64,000 bases of DNA from Citrobacter amalonaticus (GCA_028994555.1 JARDVN010000001.1:4092001-4156000); one strand, 5' to 3'; shown: positions 1 through 10,883, counted from the first letter of the stretch. Program-made: numbers and translations. The notes: a model not told the origin generated them from the sequence alone.

Positions 1-902
1 CCCGCCGCGGTCACCACATCCACCGTGTTCCAGGACAAACGCGGGTCGTGAATAATTTTGGCGCCGGGGTGTTTTTCGAGAAACGCTTCCGCCAGCAGCC
101 CCACGATGTAGTAGCCTTCGATAAACTGGCCTTTCTCGTCGAACAGGAAACAGCGGTCGAAATCGCCGTCAAAGGCAATGCCCATATCCGCGCCGTGTTC
201 AATCACCGCATTACGGGTATCGGCGCGGCACTCCGGCAACAGCGGATTAGGAATGCCGTTCGGGAAGTTGCCGTCCGGGGTGTTGTGCACTTTGATGAAC
301 TCAACCGGCACGCCCAGCGCCTGAAAGCGCGCTTCAATAGCGTCCACGACCGGGCCTGCCGCGCCGTTTCCGGAGTTAATCACCAGCTTCAGCGGCGTGA
401 GATTTTTAACATTGATGTAGCCAAACAGATGGTCGATATAGGCATCACGCAGGGAGATTTGCTTATAGCTTCCGCGCAGCGCAGGGTTCACCGGCGGAAA
501 GTCGTTGGCCTCGGCCAGACGCTGCACGTCGCGCAGACCGGTATCCCCGCTGATGGGACGTGCGCCTTCGCGCACCAGCTTCATGCCGTTGTAGTCCATC
601 GGGTTGTGGCTGGCGGTGACTTCAATCCCGCCGTCAACGCCAAGGTGGAAGGTCGCAAAGTAGATCTCTTCAGTGCCCGACAGGCCGATATCCAGCACAT
701 CGACGCCCGCATCCTGCAACCCTTTAGCCAGCGCCAGCTTCAGCGCCTCGCTGGTCAGACGCACGTCGCCGCCCAGCACAATGGTTTTCGGCTTCAGAAA
801 CTCGCCGTAGGCGCGGCCAATCCGCCACGCAATATCTTCATTCAGTTCTTCGCCCAGCCTGCCGCGAATATCGTAGGCTTTGAAACAGGTTAATTTTGTC
901 AT
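1..902 (-). CDS. manB: Phosphomannomutase ManB/CpsG, partial (N-terminal 300 codons)
   Basis: Interconverts mannose-6-phosphate and mannose-1-phosphate, feeding GDP-mannose synthesis for colanic acid. The visible N-terminal 300 residues show the phosphoserine loop TASHNP at residues 96-101 (Ser98 is the expected phosphorylated residue) and the metal-binding loop DGDFDR at 245-250, both hallmarks of the alpha-D-phosphohexomutase family. The ATG is at 900-902. The gene runs off the left edge; the E. coli protein has 456 residues, so about the last third is missing. No frameshift is seen in the visible part. It follows manC in the operon, separated by a REP-containing gap. Confidence 0.95.
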   Translation of the reverse strand, partial: MTKLTCFKAYDIRGRLGEELNEDIAWRIGRAYGEFLKPKTIVLGGDVRLTSEALKLALAKGLQDAGVDVLDIGLSGTEEIYFATFHLGVDGGIEVTASHNPMDYNGMKLVREGARPISGDTGLRDVQRLAEANDFPPVNPALRGSYKQISLRDAYIDHLFGYINVKNLTPLKLVINSGNGAAGPVVDAIEARFQALGVPVEFIKVHNTPDGNFPNGIPNPLLPECRADTRNAVIEHGADMGIAFDGDFDRCFLFDEKGQFIEGYYIVGLLAEAFLEKHPGAKIIHDPRLSWNTVDVVTAA

Positions 903-971
903 GTTTTTACCCTTCTTCAGGCAACAGTTGTCCCTGACCAGAAAATGGCCAAAAAATGTTTATTTATCGTT

Positions 972-1111
972 GTCGGATGACGCTTCGCTTATCCGACCTA
1001 CAAAATCACAGGCCCGGTAAGCGCAGTTCCGTAGCTTCGTAGGCCGGATAAGCAACGCGCCATCCGGCAGTCTTCGCCTGATGGCGACGCTACGCGCCTT
1101 ATCAGGCCTAC
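972..1111. repeat. REP/BIME palindromic repeats between manC and manB
   Basis: Two or more REP units in alternating orientation, recognised by the GCCGGAT/ATCCGGC and TTATC(A/C)GGCCTAC cores. They lie in the 246-bp gap between the manC stop and the manB start, inside the colanic acid operon. REP sequences in such positions are known to stabilise upstream mRNA or to bind gyrase and IHF; which applies here is not visible. Confidence 0.85.
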
Positions 1112-1148
1112 ATGCAACAAAATCGCATGCCCGGGCGCTATAAAGGCG

Positions 1149-2590
1149 TCACACCCGGCCGTAGCGATCCTCAAACCGCACCACGTCATCCTCTTCAAGA
1201 TACGAGCCAGAGCGCACTTCAATCAGATCGAGCGGAATTTTTCCTGGGTTTTCCAGACAGTGGGTGGCTCCCAGCGGAATATAGACAGACTCGTTTTCGC
1301 CGAGCAGTTTGATCTCACCGTCAATGGTGACTTTAGCGGTACCCGCCACCACCACCCAGTGTTCGGCGCGGTGATGGTGCATTTGTACCGACAGCCCTTC
1401 ACCTGGTTTCACGGTGATGCGTTTGACCTGATAGCGATCACCGGCGTCGATGGAGTCATATTTCCCCCCACGGACGGTATACTTCACGGTGAATGTGGTG
1501 CTCATGGCGGCCATCGGCTTTGATTTTTTCAACCACTTTTTTTGACGTCCTGCACCGCGTTACGGTCGGCAATCAGCACCGCGTCTTTGGTCTGCACCAC
1601 CACCAGGTCTTTCACGCCAACGGTGGTCACCAGTCCCGATTCGGCATAAACGTAGCTGTTCTCGGTTTTATGGCTGATCACGTCGCCGTGGTGGACGTTT
1701 CCCTCGGGGGGTATGCGCGCTGATCTCCCACAGTGAGGACCAGGAACCGACATCGCTCCAGCCCGCGTCCATTGGCATCACCACCGCATCCGCCGTGCGC
1801 TCCATCACCGCGTAATCGACAGATTCTTCCGGACACGCCAGGAACGATGCTTCATCCACGCGAATGAAATCGAGATCCGGATCGACCGCGCTCATCGCGC
1901 TTTCGCAGGCTTCCAGGATATCGGGACGGTATTTTTTCAGTTCTTCCAGATAGCGACCGGCACGGAACAGAAACATCCCGCTGTTCCAGTAATAATCGCC
2001 GCTGGCAACGTAGGCCTGCGCCGTTTCCAGATTCGGTTTTTCCACAAACTGCGCAACGTCAAACGCCACGGCATCGTTAACGCCGGGGGGTGACATCGCC
2101 GCGGCGAATATAGCCGTAGCCGGTTTCCGGTAGATCCGGCACGATCCCAAACGTAACCAGTTTGCCCGCTTCGGCATACGGCATCGCGCTGCGAACCGCG
2201 TCGCGGAAAGCGTCTTCGTTGGCAATCACATGGTCCGCCGCCAGCACCAGCATCAGCGGATCGCGGTCCGGGCTATGGCGCAATGTCGCCAGCGCGGCCA
2301 GGGCGATGGCGGGGGGCGGTATTACGCCCCGCGGGTTCGAGAATAATGTTCTCAGTCAGTTTGTTCAGTTGACGCAACTGCTCAGCGACGATAAAGCGGT
2401 GCTGCTCGTTGCAGATCACCACCGGGCTTTCACACTCCACGCCATTGAGACGACAAATTGTCGTTTGCAGCATGGTGAGATCGCCTTTCAGGCATAAAAA
2501 CTGTTTGGGATAGAGTACACGGGAAAGCGGCCATAAGCGGCTACCGGAGCCCCCGGCCATTACAACCGGATAGAGTGTTGTCTGACTCAT
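1149..2590 (-). CDS. manC: Mannose-1-phosphate guanylyltransferase ManC/CpsB (five +1 frameshifts in this sequence)
   Basis: Makes GDP-mannose from mannose-1-phosphate and GTP. The N-terminal nucleotidyltransferase domain has the glycine-rich [11 protein letters not shown] motif near residues 12-22. The C-terminal cupin, of phosphomannose-isomerase type, has the HHHRAEHW motif. The start is chosen at [10 protein letters not shown], which matches the E. coli start and follows a GGGGATT Shine-Dalgarno-like stretch. The reading frame breaks five times, at homopolymers 2311-2316, 2085-2090, 1706-1711, 1537-1543 and 1464-1469. The span is 1442 nt; removing one base at each site gives 1437 nt, or 478 residues, exactly the E. 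coli length. Five scars of one type in an otherwise perfectly conserved protein point to sequence error rather than decay. Confidence 0.93.
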
Positions 2591-2616
2591 CATTAATCCC
2601 CGAATCCCCTTCATTC

Positions 2617-2715
2617 TTCAAGTTGCAGGTGTGTTGTCTTTCCTCGTTCACCCCAGTCACTTACTTATGTAAGCTCCTGGGGATTCACTGCGTCGCCGCC
2701 TTCCTGCAACTCGAA
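2617..2715. repeat. ERIC element between wcaI and manC
   Basis: A roughly 100-bp imperfect palindrome. Its centre matches the ERIC consensus, including the classic ATGTAAGCTCCTGGGGATTC core at about 2668-2690 and the complementary AGTCACTTACTT arm. The outer arms TTCAAGTTGCAGG and CCTGCAACTCGAA pair with each other. It fills the whole wcaI-manC gap and abuts the wcaI stop codon, so it is transcribed within the colanic operon. Confidence 0.9.
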
Positions 2716-3943
2716 TTATTTTGGGGAAATATCATTCATAAATTGACGTAACACGTTCTCTTTATCGAGCGTGCGTTCGGCATATTCACGTGCCACCGTG
2801 TTGTTTTTTGGCATTGCAAGCGCCTGGGTGATCCCTGCCACCAGCGCGTCGACCGATTCCGGCTCTACGCAAACGGCAATGCCCGGATAGCTTTCGCAAA
2901 GCTGTCCCAGTTCGGTTTCAGGCTCTGCGGTGATCACCGCATTCCCGCCAACCGCCAGAATATTGGTTAACTTGGAAGGCAGAACGGCATCCGCGGCGCC
3001 GCGTTTTTGCACCACCAGATGGCAATCGCCCATCTTCAGCAGCGCAGGCAGCGCCTCATACGGTTGTAGCGGGAAGAAGAGAATATTTTGCAGGCCGTGT
3101 TCGCGGGCCATTTTCTCCAGACGCGTTTTGCCGCCCCCCCTGACCAACAATGGCGAAAATCAGCGGCTGTTCGCGCAACCGTTCCGCCGCCGCAATCACG
3201 TTTTCCAGCCCCTGCTTCTCACCGATGTTGCCGGAGTAAAGAATGATTTTTTTGTCAACCGGCAGACCGAGCTGTTGGCGCAGGCTGATAACCGCGTCAT
3301 CGTTAACCTTTTGAAAACGCGCAACTTCAGACCAGTTAGGGAAGAAAATTACCTTCTCTGCTGCCACCCCTTTTTCCTGCGCTTTCTTCATCATTGAGCG
3401 GGAGATGGTGGAGACATTGTCGACGTTATGCAGACCACTGCGTTCAAAAGCACTCGCCAGCTGCGCCACTTTGCCGGTTTTACCCTTGCCCGCCAGACCG
3501 AGGCCCAGCATCGCATCGACTTCATAATCCTGAATGTGTAGCAACGTGCGGGCGCCGGAAAGTTTTGCCAGCAGGCGCATCCCCGGCGTGCAAAACAGCG
3601 TGGGCACCACGCCAATAATGCGATCCGGCTTCCAGCGACGCTGCGCCATCAGCGGGAAAAAGCTACTGAGCGCAAAGCTGCCCAGATGCAGTAATCGTTT
3701 CAGAGTTGACGGCTGTTTCGGCACATACAGCGGGCAGCGCCAGACGGTTGCATCGCCCTCTTCCCGGCGATAGCCCCAGGCTGAATAGCGCTCGCCTACT
3801 TTCCACTGCGGGTAATACGGCGGCGCGGTGATCACCCGTACATCGTGGCCTTCACGCGCCATCCACTCGACCATTTCACCGGTGTATTTACCGATGCCGG
3901 TCAATTCCGGTGAGTAGTTGATGCCATAAACGAGGATTTTCAT
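2716..3943 (-). CDS. wcaI: Colanic acid glycosyltransferase WcaI (one +1 frameshift)
   Basis: A GT4-type (GT-B fold) glycosyltransferase of colanic acid repeat-unit assembly. The N terminus [18 protein letters not shown] is the Rossmann-like first strand with the glycine loop of this family. The C-terminal half carries the donor-binding region ([15 protein letters not shown], later an [10 protein letters not shown] stretch). The frame shifts once at the seven-C run 3134-3140; with one base removed it encodes 408 residues, against 407 in E. coli. Its ATG overlaps the gmm stop codon, so the two are translationally coupled. Which sugar it transfers cannot be read from the sequence. Confidence 0.92.
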
Positions 3944-4421
3944 AATCCCGGTGCCTTAGCCTGACGTTCCGGCAAAAAATACGCCCGCGTGTTGTCATGG
4001 ACGTTGACGCTCGCCAGCAATGCCGCGGGCGTCAGCCAGCGGTAAGCACCGTGCTGCGCGTCAGGCAGAGGCAAATCACTTTCCTGCACCCGCAGACGAA
4101 AACCGAGCACGATGTAATGCGTCGAGAAGTCTTCGCCGGAAAAGTTGTCGTCATAGAAATGTTGCCAGACGCCATAAAATTTTCCGGCGGACAACGGGAG
4201 ACGTTGTCCCAGTTCGGCTTCGGTCAGGCGTTCAAAGGCCGCGCTCAACGGTTCATCTTTTTTGCACCCGACCACCGGGCACGAACCAGAAACCCTGCGC
4301 CGGTCGGTTCAGTCGTTTACCCAGCAGAAATTCCCCCCTGCGCGTTTTCCACGATCAAATCGATGGAGACAAGCGGCGCAGAACGCACGACGGTGGCAAA
4401 ATCCTCCTGACGTAAAAACAT
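3940..4421 (-). CDS. gmm: GDP-mannose mannosyl hydrolase Gmm/WcaH (two +1 frameshifts)
   Basis: A Nudix-fold enzyme that hydrolyses GDP-mannose or GDP-glucose to GDP and sugar, probably setting the sugar-nucleotide pool for colanic acid. The modified Nudix box is visible around residues 50-72 (GGRVQKDE, then [10 protein letters not shown]). The frame breaks at the six-T run 4259-4264 and the six-C run 4333-4338. With both corrected it is 159 residues, the E. coli length. It starts 2 nt after the fcl stop and its TGA overlaps the wcaI ATG, so gene packing is tight. Confidence 0.92.
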
Positions 4422-4423
4422 GC

Positions 4424-5390
4424 TTACCCCCGAAACCGATGCTGATTTTCAAGGAACCACTGGTAAGTGCTGGCAAGGCCGGCCTCCAGTGAGATCTCGT
4501 GATACCAGCCCAGTTGATGCAGTCGGGTGACATCCAGCAATTTACGTGGCGTGCCGTCCGGTTTGGTGGCGTCAAACACCACGCGGCCCTTATAACCCAC
4601 CACCTGCGCGACGGTCTGCGCCAGTTCGCGAATGGTACAATCCACACCCGTACCGACATTAATGTGCGACAACATCGGCTGGGTGTTCTCCTGCCAGACC
4701 TCGCTGTCCAGTTCCATCACGTGGATGCTGGCCGCGGCCATATCATCAACATGCAGGAATTCACGCATCGGCGTCCCGCTCCCCCCACACCACCACGTCC
4801 GGCGCGTTCTGCGTGGTCGCTTCGTGGAAGCGACGCAGCAGCGCCGGGATCACGTGCGAATTGCTCGGGTGAAAGTTGTCATGTGGACCATAGAGATTGG
4901 TCGGCATCACCGAGCGATAGTCGCGCCCGTACTGGCGGTTGTATGACTCGCACAGTTTGATACCGGCAATCTTGGCAATGGCATACGGCTCGTTGGTCGG
5001 TTCCAGCGTGCCCTGCAACAGTTCACTCTCCGCCATCGGCTGTTTCGCCAGCTTCGGGTAAATGCAGGAGGAGCCGAGGAAAAGCAGCTTATTTACGTTA
5101 TGCAGATGCGCAGCGTGAATGATGTTGCTTTCCATCATCATGTTTTCAAAGATGAAATCGGCCGGATACGTGTTGTTGGCGACAATACCGCCCACCTTCG
5201 CCGCCGCCAGATAAACCTGGTCGATGCGCTCGGTGGCAAAGAAATCGTGCACCGCGTTGCTGTCCAGCAGATTCAGCTCATCACGGGTGCGCAATACCAG
5301 TTCCACATCACCGCGTTGTTCAAGCTGGCGGGCAATCGCGGAACCCACCATTCCGCGATGACCGGCAATAAAAATGCGTTGTTTGCTCAT
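4424..5390 (-). CDS. fcl: GDP-L-fucose synthase Fcl/WcaG (one +1 frameshift)
   Basis: The dual epimerase-reductase that converts GDP-4-keto-6-deoxy-mannose to GDP-L-fucose with NADPH. It is a short-chain dehydrogenase/epimerase with the nucleotide loop GHRGMVGSA near residues 9-17 and the catalytic YAIAK (YxxxK) near 136-140. The frame breaks once at the six-C run 4781-4786; corrected length is 321 residues, as in E. coli. It lies 2 nt downstream of gmd, which supplies its substrate. Confidence 0.94.
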
Positions 5391-5392
5391 TC

Positions 5393-6514
5393 TCAGGACT
5401 CCAGCGCGATGGCAACCTCGTAGCCGTGAGACTTCAGCAGAGAGTGTTTCTTCGCCGCTTCCAGATCTTTCGCAACCATTTCACTGACCATCTCCTGCAA
5501 CGTAATTTCCGGTTTCCAGCCCAGCTTCTCATGGGCTTTGGTCGGATCACCCAGCAGGGTTTCCACTTCCGCCGGGCGGAAATAGCGCGGGTCAACGGCG
5601 ACAATCACATCGCCCGGTTTTACGCCCGGTGCGTCATGACCGGTGACAGAAACCACGATCCCTTTTTCATTCACGCCTTCGCCTTCAAAGCGCAGTTTGA
5701 TCCCAAGTTGTGCGGCGGCCATTTCAACAAACTGGCGCACGGAGTACTGCACGCCGGTGGCGATCACGAAGTCTTCCGGCTGTTCCTGTTGCAGCATCAT
5801 CCACTGCATTTTGACGTAGTCTTTCGCATGGCCCCAGTCACGCAGGGAATCCATGTTGCCGAGGTACAGGCAAGACTCCAGACCCTGGGCGATGTTGGCA
5901 ATCGCGCGGGTGATTTTACGGGTGACGAAGGTTTCGCCACGGCGCGGTGATTCATGGTTGAACAGAATGCCGTTACAGGCGTAGATACCATAGGATTCAC
6001 GGTAGTTGACGGTGATCCAGTAGGCGTACAGTTTGGCGACGGCATACGGCGAGCGCGGGTAGAAAGGGGTGGTCTCTTTCTGCGGGATTTCCTGTACCAG
6101 ACCGTACAGCTCAGAGGTCGATGCCTGATAGAAGCGGGTTTTCTTTTCCAGACCGAGGAAGCGGATCGCCTCCAGCAGACGCAGCGTTCCCATCGCATCC
6201 ACATCGGCGGTGTATTCCGGTGATTCGAAGGAAACCGCAACGTGGCTCATCGCGCCCAGGTTGTAGACCTCATCCGGCTGCACTTCCTGGAGGATGCGCG
6301 TCAGGTTGGAGGAGTCCGTCAGATCACCGTAGTGCAGATGGAATTTCGGGTTGCTCGCATGCGGATCCTGATAGATATGATCCACGCGCTCGGTATTAAA
6401 TGAAGAGGCACGACGCTTAATACCGTGAACTTCATAACCTTTTTCCAGCAGAAGTTCTGCCAGGTAAGAACCATCCTGCCCGGTGACACCGGTAATGAGA
6501 GCGACTTTAGACAT
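5393..6514 (-). CDS. gmd: GDP-mannose 4,6-dehydratase Gmd
   Basis: The first committed step of GDP-fucose synthesis, GDP-D-mannose to GDP-4-keto-6-deoxy-D-mannose. The intact 373-residue frame equals the E. coli length. It has the glycine-rich NAD(P) motif [10 protein letters not shown] at residues 8-17, the SSN-type substrate loop and the catalytic YAVAK (YxxxK) near 157-161. It is one of the few genes of the cluster without a homopolymer break. An ERIC element separates it from wcaF upstream. Confidence 0.97.
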   Translation of the reverse strand: MSKVALITGVTGQDGSYLAELLLEKGYEVHGIKRRASSFNTERVDHIYQDPHASNPKFHLHYGDLTDSSNLTRILQEVQPDEVYNLGAMSHVAVSFESPEYTADVDAMGTLRLLEAIRFLGLEKKTRFYQASTSELYGLVQEIPQKETTPFYPRSPYAVAKLYAYWITVNYRESYGIYACNGILFNHESPRRGETFVTRKITRAIANIAQGLESCLYLGNMDSLRDWGHAKDYVKMQWMMLQQEQPEDFVIATGVQYSVRQFVEMAAAQLGIKLRFEGEGVNEKGIVVSVTGHDAPGVKPGDVIVAVDPRYFRPAEVETLLGDPTKAHEKLGWKPEITLQEMVSEMVAKDLEAAKKHSLLKSHGYEVAIALES

Positions 6515-6543
6515 TTTATTACCTCTTATTATCCCCTAAATAG

Positions 6544-6639
6544 TTCGGGTTGTAGCAAGGCGGCAACGCAGATTATCCAGGAGCTTACTGAAGTAAGTGA
6601 CTGGGTAAGCGAGGAGCGCCAACACAGCTACAGCCCGAA
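6544..6639. repeat. ERIC element between gmd and wcaF
   Basis: A second ERIC copy, with the core CAGGAGCTTACTGAAGTAAG at about 6578-6597 followed by TGACTGGGTAAGCG. Outer arms TTCGGGTTGTAGC (from 6544) and GCTACAGCCCGAA (to 6639) are inverted. Its core is in the opposite orientation to the 2617-2715 copy. It is transcribed within the colanic operon. Confidence 0.9.
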
Positions 6640-6657
6640 ATATGACGGGGAAACTGG

Positions 6658-7204
6658 TTACTTTTTAACGCGTTCGCGTGTTACTACTGCGGGATTGCCA
6701 CGGCAAATCGTGTTTGCCGGTAGCGATTTAAAAACACTGCTACGTGCGCCTACCACGGCGCCATCGCCTATCGTGACGCCTGGCGCCACGAACACATCCG
6801 TTGCCAGCCAGCATTTCTCGCCAATCACAATCGGGGTGGCGTTAATATCAAAATGCGCGCTCGCGTAATCATGACTGCCGGTACACAAATAGCTTTTCTG
6901 CGAAACCACCGAATGGGCGCCGATCGTAATATCGCCAAGCGTATATAAATTCACGTCATCCCCGACCCAGGCATAATCACCAAGGGTTAATTTCCACGGA
7001 TAGGTAATTTTCACCGACGGTCGTATCACTACGTTTTTTCCTATTTTTGCGCCAAACAGACGGAGCAAAAAAAGCGCGCCAGCGATACAATACTTGTGGC
7101 GACCAGGCAAATAATGTTGCCTGTACAGCCCACCACATTTGCACTTTAATTGCATTTCCGCCGCGAAAACCTTTCGGTACGGAGAAACCACGTAAGTCTT
7201 GCAT
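6658..7204 (-). CDS. wcaF: Colanic acid acetyltransferase WcaF (one +1 frameshift)
   Basis: A left-handed beta-helix (hexapeptide-repeat) O-acetyltransferase that decorates the colanic acid unit. Hexapeptide-like repeats (IGKNVV, IGAHSV, IGEKCW, IGDGAV) run through the C-terminal two thirds. The frame breaks at the seven-A run 7067-7073; corrected length is 181 residues, close to the family's 182. Two adjacent ATGs are possible starts. The second, at 7204, is preferred because AAGGA then stands at normal spacing. Confidence 0.9.
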
Positions 7205-7220
7205 CATTAATCCTTATATT

Positions 7221-7969
7221 TCAGGCTTTGTTATATAAGGCTTTCGTTTTACCCGTCGTACGTAAGCGTAATAGCTTCGATAATTCAGCCCAAAAACCCG
7301 GCACGCGTAATATCTGACGCTGTACTTTTTTTAGCGTCTTCGCATAATTCCAGATTATTCGTCGTTGACACGCCGCCCATTGAAAATTCAGAGACCAGCC
7401 CGTCCAGTTTTTTAAAGTCATAACCTTCTTTATACAGTCTGGCGGCCAGCGCATAATCGGAAGACACTTTGAACTGCAGGTCGTAACGCCAAACTTTCAG
7501 CGCTGCGACCGGGAAAAATATGGCCTGATGGCTCGCCGGCAAGCTGTGATAAATATACCAACCGGGTTTTGCGCGACGTTGCATTTTTTGACCATTGCCA
7601 AAATCAAGCAGCGCGTCGCCGGTAATCATCACGTCTACTTTTTTGCGTCCGAAGCTGGCGAACAAAATGAGCGATATCCGGATGAAAAATATCGCCGGAA
7701 TTGAGAAACAGCGCGAATTTGCCTTGCGCCATCTCAATGCCTTTGTTCATCGCATCATAGATGCCTTTATCCGGCTCGCTGATGAAGCGTAAGTGATAGT
7801 TGCCGCAGAGGTTTTCCAGATATTCCTGCGTACCATCATTTGAACCGCCATCCACTACGATCCACTCAAAGCTGATGTCGTTCGCCTTCGCCAGATGCGC
7901 CAGAGAGGCGTGAGTTTTGACGATGCCGTCCAGATTACGAAACGCGACGGTGATAATGCTGAGCAGCAT
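7221..7969 (-). CDS. wcaE: Colanic acid glycosyltransferase WcaE (two +1 frameshifts)
   Basis: A GT2-type glycosyltransferase. The N-terminal GT-A nucleotide-binding region shows SIITVAFRN at residues 4-12 and the DGGSNDGT signature near residues 40-47, with LNSGDIF around 90 as the DxD-like region. Frame breaks occur at the six-T run 7639-7644 and the seven-T run 7326-7332. With both corrected the protein is 248 residues, as in E. coli. It starts 13 nt after the wcaD stop codon. Confidence 0.92.
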
Positions 7970-7982
7970 AGGATTAACCTCA

Positions 7983-9204
7983 TCAAACTTTTGTAATATT
8001 CAGCGCTTTGCGCAAAATAAACGGACAAACAATTAAAAACGCGTATTCCGGGCTAAATATTGAACCGGTAAAAAACAATGACACCGGTGTAAAAAGATAA
8101 AGCTGCACCCGAAAGTTTTGATTATCGCCAAATGCATTTAATGTCATCTTAACGATTTTCCACATGTACCACAGCGTCATTAACACGGCGAACCAGGAAA
8201 AATAAATAATCAGTAGATACAAACCATTGTCTATTGTTTTCCCGACATCCGCACCGTTAAAGATTCCGAATGATGCGACATATTCATAAAGTGAACCAAA
8301 TCTGACTACGCCATCAATATGGGTTAAAGAATAACCGACCATCACTAACGGACCGACAATGCGATAATAAGACGAGGATCCTTCTGTTCCTAAATCGCCC
8401 AGACGCGTAGAAATATAAGGGAATGCAAATATCACCCCTACTAAAAATACGGCTAATGAGATTATCGCCAGCGGTAGTTTTTTCTTTATCGCGTCCTTAT
8501 TCAGATACTGAAACGCCCATTCCAGCAGGTAAAACAGGATAAAAGTCATTACCCCTGAAAACGATCCTGATAATATTATCCCTGCCAGAATCATAGCATC
8601 GGTTTTAGGTGTTTTGATACCAAACTGTTTGATACTGAGCCAAATTGAGATTAAGGCCAGAGCAAAAAATGCCGGTTCGAAATAGAGCGCGGTGGTTCGC
8701 TTGCCGCCAAATTTAATAAAATTCAATACATAGCTATTGCTGTAAATAAGATATTTCGAAATGCTTTCCATCAGGCTGCTGCCGCCGGTGAGGATGATTT
8801 GCGCCATTTCCGCTGCCGCCAGCATCACCACCAGCGCTACCACCAGATAGAAAAAACGCAGGATTTTACGGTAGTTATGCGGCGAGATGGTTTTGAAGCG
8901 AATACTCCAGACCATACCGATAATGATCACGATATAGACAAACAGCATCGTCGATGTGACGTACTTGCTGGCGTTGAGCGACTGACCAAACAGATAGTTA
9001 AACGCCGTCAGCCCTGCCCCGATACCTAATGCAATCATCAGTTTTTTTGATGCTGATGCGCTCAACGAACAGCAACAATAAAACCGGCAGAAAGGTGACG
9101 ATGGTGATAGGAAAACTTTCGCCCAGTTGGGCAATTTTGACGTTAACCAGCAGGTAAATTAGCGGCAGCAGCAGATAGCTACAGATTCTGATAGAACGAG
9201 ACAT
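7983..9204 (-). CDS. wcaD: Colanic acid polymerase WcaD (one +1 frameshift)
   Basis: A Wzy-type inner-membrane polymerase that joins undecaprenyl-linked colanic acid units in the periplasm. About ten hydrophobic segments are visible, with a large polar loop around the [16 protein letters not shown] stretch typical of this protein. The frame breaks once at the seven-T run 9042-9048; corrected length is 406 residues against 405 in E. coli. The start [14 protein letters not shown] lies inside the end of wcaC, a 26-nt overlap that suggests coupling. Confidence 0.92.
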
Positions 9205-10396
9205 ATTCCTCCAGCATCTGTTGACCACTGTATGCCGCGCGGCTGCGCTCGCGAAATTCACTGAGCGACGTACCAAAAACCGTCTGCGCGATGTCAGTTT
9301 TGTTCATCTGTACCAGTGGCAGCACCTCTTCGGCAGAAAACGTTTTGCCGCCGGATTTGTGCAGAACTTCCTGCGCCGCCTCGCTGTGCGTGGCGATCAC
9401 CGGTACACCGATAGACAACGCTTCGCATAAGATCAGCGGATAGTTGTCTACGCGGGAGCTGAACACCAGTGCGTCCATCTGGTTAAGCGCGCTCATCAAC
9501 TTGCGTTTGTCGGTTTCAAAACCGTGATTGACCACGTTCTCTGCGTCAAACGGCGAGAATTTGCCAAAGGTATGCAGTTCGATCTTGTCGCCCAGCGCCA
9601 TCATGTCACGCACCAGGCGCTGATTGGTTTTACCGTCGTAGCGCAGATCATGGGCGACAATGGCGATTTTCGGTTTACCCTGGGTCTCGTTGACCGGAGA
9701 CAGCTCCGCTAAAATCGCTTCAGTCGCCACATCGATCCCGTTATTAATAATGCGACAGCGCCCCACCCCGTACAGGCTGTTAAACGCATCGGCTACGTGC
9801 TGGCTCGGCGAAATAAACTGACAGCCCAGCGCCAGCATCTGGCGGAACAGTTGGCGTTTTCCGTCGACCAGGTTATGCGCGCGGTCAACTTTCACCGGCG
9901 GATAATTGTTCAGCGTCGGGCATTTCTGGCAGCCTGCTTTCCACCCTTCGCAGCCATCGGTAAAAGCACAGCGTCCGGTAACACTCCAGTGATCGTGCAG
10001 CGTCCAGACCAGCGTGACGTCCGGTTTGTGATTTTTCACTTTTTCGCAGAACGCCACTACCTCGGCCAGATTCAGCCAGTAGCTGTGCAGAACGTGAAAA
10101 TGCAGGACCAGCGGGCCTGACGTACGGGTCACGGTCCGATAAAGATTGTTCAGATTGCCAAACAGATCGCGATTAAACAGACGAAACAGCGCGATATTGG
10201 CCACCGAGGTCAGACGCGGCGTCTGTTTAATCACGTGTGGATAGCGACTATGGCTGACACTTTTCTTTCCGCCCTTGCCGTAGCCGTAGATAAATTGCGA
10301 AGCCAGCCCTTTTTGTAGCGCGCGCTGATGCAGATCCAGCGCCACTCCAGCTGCTCCACCTTCCGCCAGTCGCACATTAAATTGCAGAATGTTCAT
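9179..10396 (-). CDS. wcaC: Colanic acid glycosyltransferase WcaC
   Basis: A GT4-family (GT-B) glycosyltransferase of colanic acid assembly. The intact 405-residue frame is identical in length to E. coli WcaC. It shows the N-terminal FNVRLAEGGAAGVALDLH donor/acceptor loop, a CxxC-rich central stretch (GCEGWKAGCQKCPTL) conserved in this protein, and the C-terminal E-x7-E region around LILCEALSIGVPVIAT. Its stop overlaps the wcaD start and its ATG overlaps the wcaB stop. Confidence 0.95.
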   Translation of the reverse strand: MNILQFNVRLAEGGAAGVALDLHQRALQKGLASQFIYGYGKGGKKSVSHSRYPHVIKQTPRLTSVANIALFRLFNRDLFGNLNNLYRTVTRTSGPLVLHFHVLHSYWLNLAEVVAFCEKVKNHKPDVTLVWTLHDHWSVTGRCAFTDGCEGWKAGCQKCPTLNNYPPVKVDRAHNLVDGKRQLFRQMLALGCQFISPSQHVADAFNSLYGVGRCRIINNGIDVATEAILAELSPVNETQGKPKIAIVAHDLRYDGKTNQRLVRDMMALGDKIELHTFGKFSPFDAENVVNHGFETDKRKLMSALNQMDALVFSSRVDNYPLILCEALSIGVPVIATHSEAAQEVLHKSGGKTFSAEEVLPLVQMNKTDIAQTVFGTSLSEFRERSRAAYSGQQMLEEYVSFYQNL

Positions 10397-10881
10397 TTAA
10401 TTACCTTAACCCGGGCCTTCTCGCCCACCACCAGCGCGTTATCCGGGATGCTGTCGAGCACCACGCTGCCTGCGCCAATGGTCACATTGTTACCGATGCG
10501 AACATCACCCAGCAGGATCACGTTGGCACCCAGCTCTACTCCGTTGCCTATCACCGGGCAGGCCAGGTTGTCCGCCCCGCGATTGCCGATGGTGACGCCG
10601 TGACGAATCGTGAAGTCGTCGCCGGCCACCACGTTTTTATTGATCACCACCGCGTAACCGTGATGAATGGTGAAGCGTCGTCCGATGGTCGCTGCCGCCT
10701 GGATTTCATAGCCGAACAGGCATTCGGTTATCAGCCGATACAGCACCAGCACCGGCGCGGCCCACAGATTGTTCAGCACGTTTTTTTTGCGCCAGACGGA
10801 GCAGAAATGGGCGACCCGGTAGGCCAGCACCATGCAGCACGGGCGCAGGCTCCCGCTGTTGGCGCGGATATCTTCCAGCAT
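10393..10881 (-). CDS. wcaB: Colanic acid acetyltransferase WcaB
   Basis: A serine-acetyltransferase-like hexapeptide-repeat enzyme, thought to O-acetylate the colanic acid unit. The intact 162 residues equal the E. coli length. Beta-helix repeats are visible (IGRRFTIHHGYAVVI, IGNGVELGANVILLG, IGNNVTIGAGSVVLD), with the HHGYA motif carrying the probable catalytic His. It is packed directly between wcaA (2 nt upstream) and wcaC (4-nt overlap). Confidence 0.94.
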   Translation of the reverse strand: MLEDIRANSGSLRPCCMVLAYRVAHFCSVWRKKNVLNNLWAAPVLVLYRLITECLFGYEIQAAATIGRRFTIHHGYAVVINKNVVAGDDFTIRHGVTIGNRGADNLACPVIGNGVELGANVILLGDVRIGNNVTIGAGSVVLDSIPDNALVVGEKARVKVIK

Positions 10882-10883
10882 GC

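Noticed and set aside
48..893. Long plus-strand open frame (281 codons) at the window start
   Set aside because: It is the antisense shadow of manB, whose minus-strand translation shows the TASHNP and DGDFDR motifs; the plus-strand product has no family features.
7221..7969. Programmed -1/+1 frameshifting at A/T runs in wcaE and similar genes
   Set aside because: The breaks also occur in G and C runs, in 27 genes, always as +1, without slippery heptamers and stimulatory structures. A common artefact explains them better.
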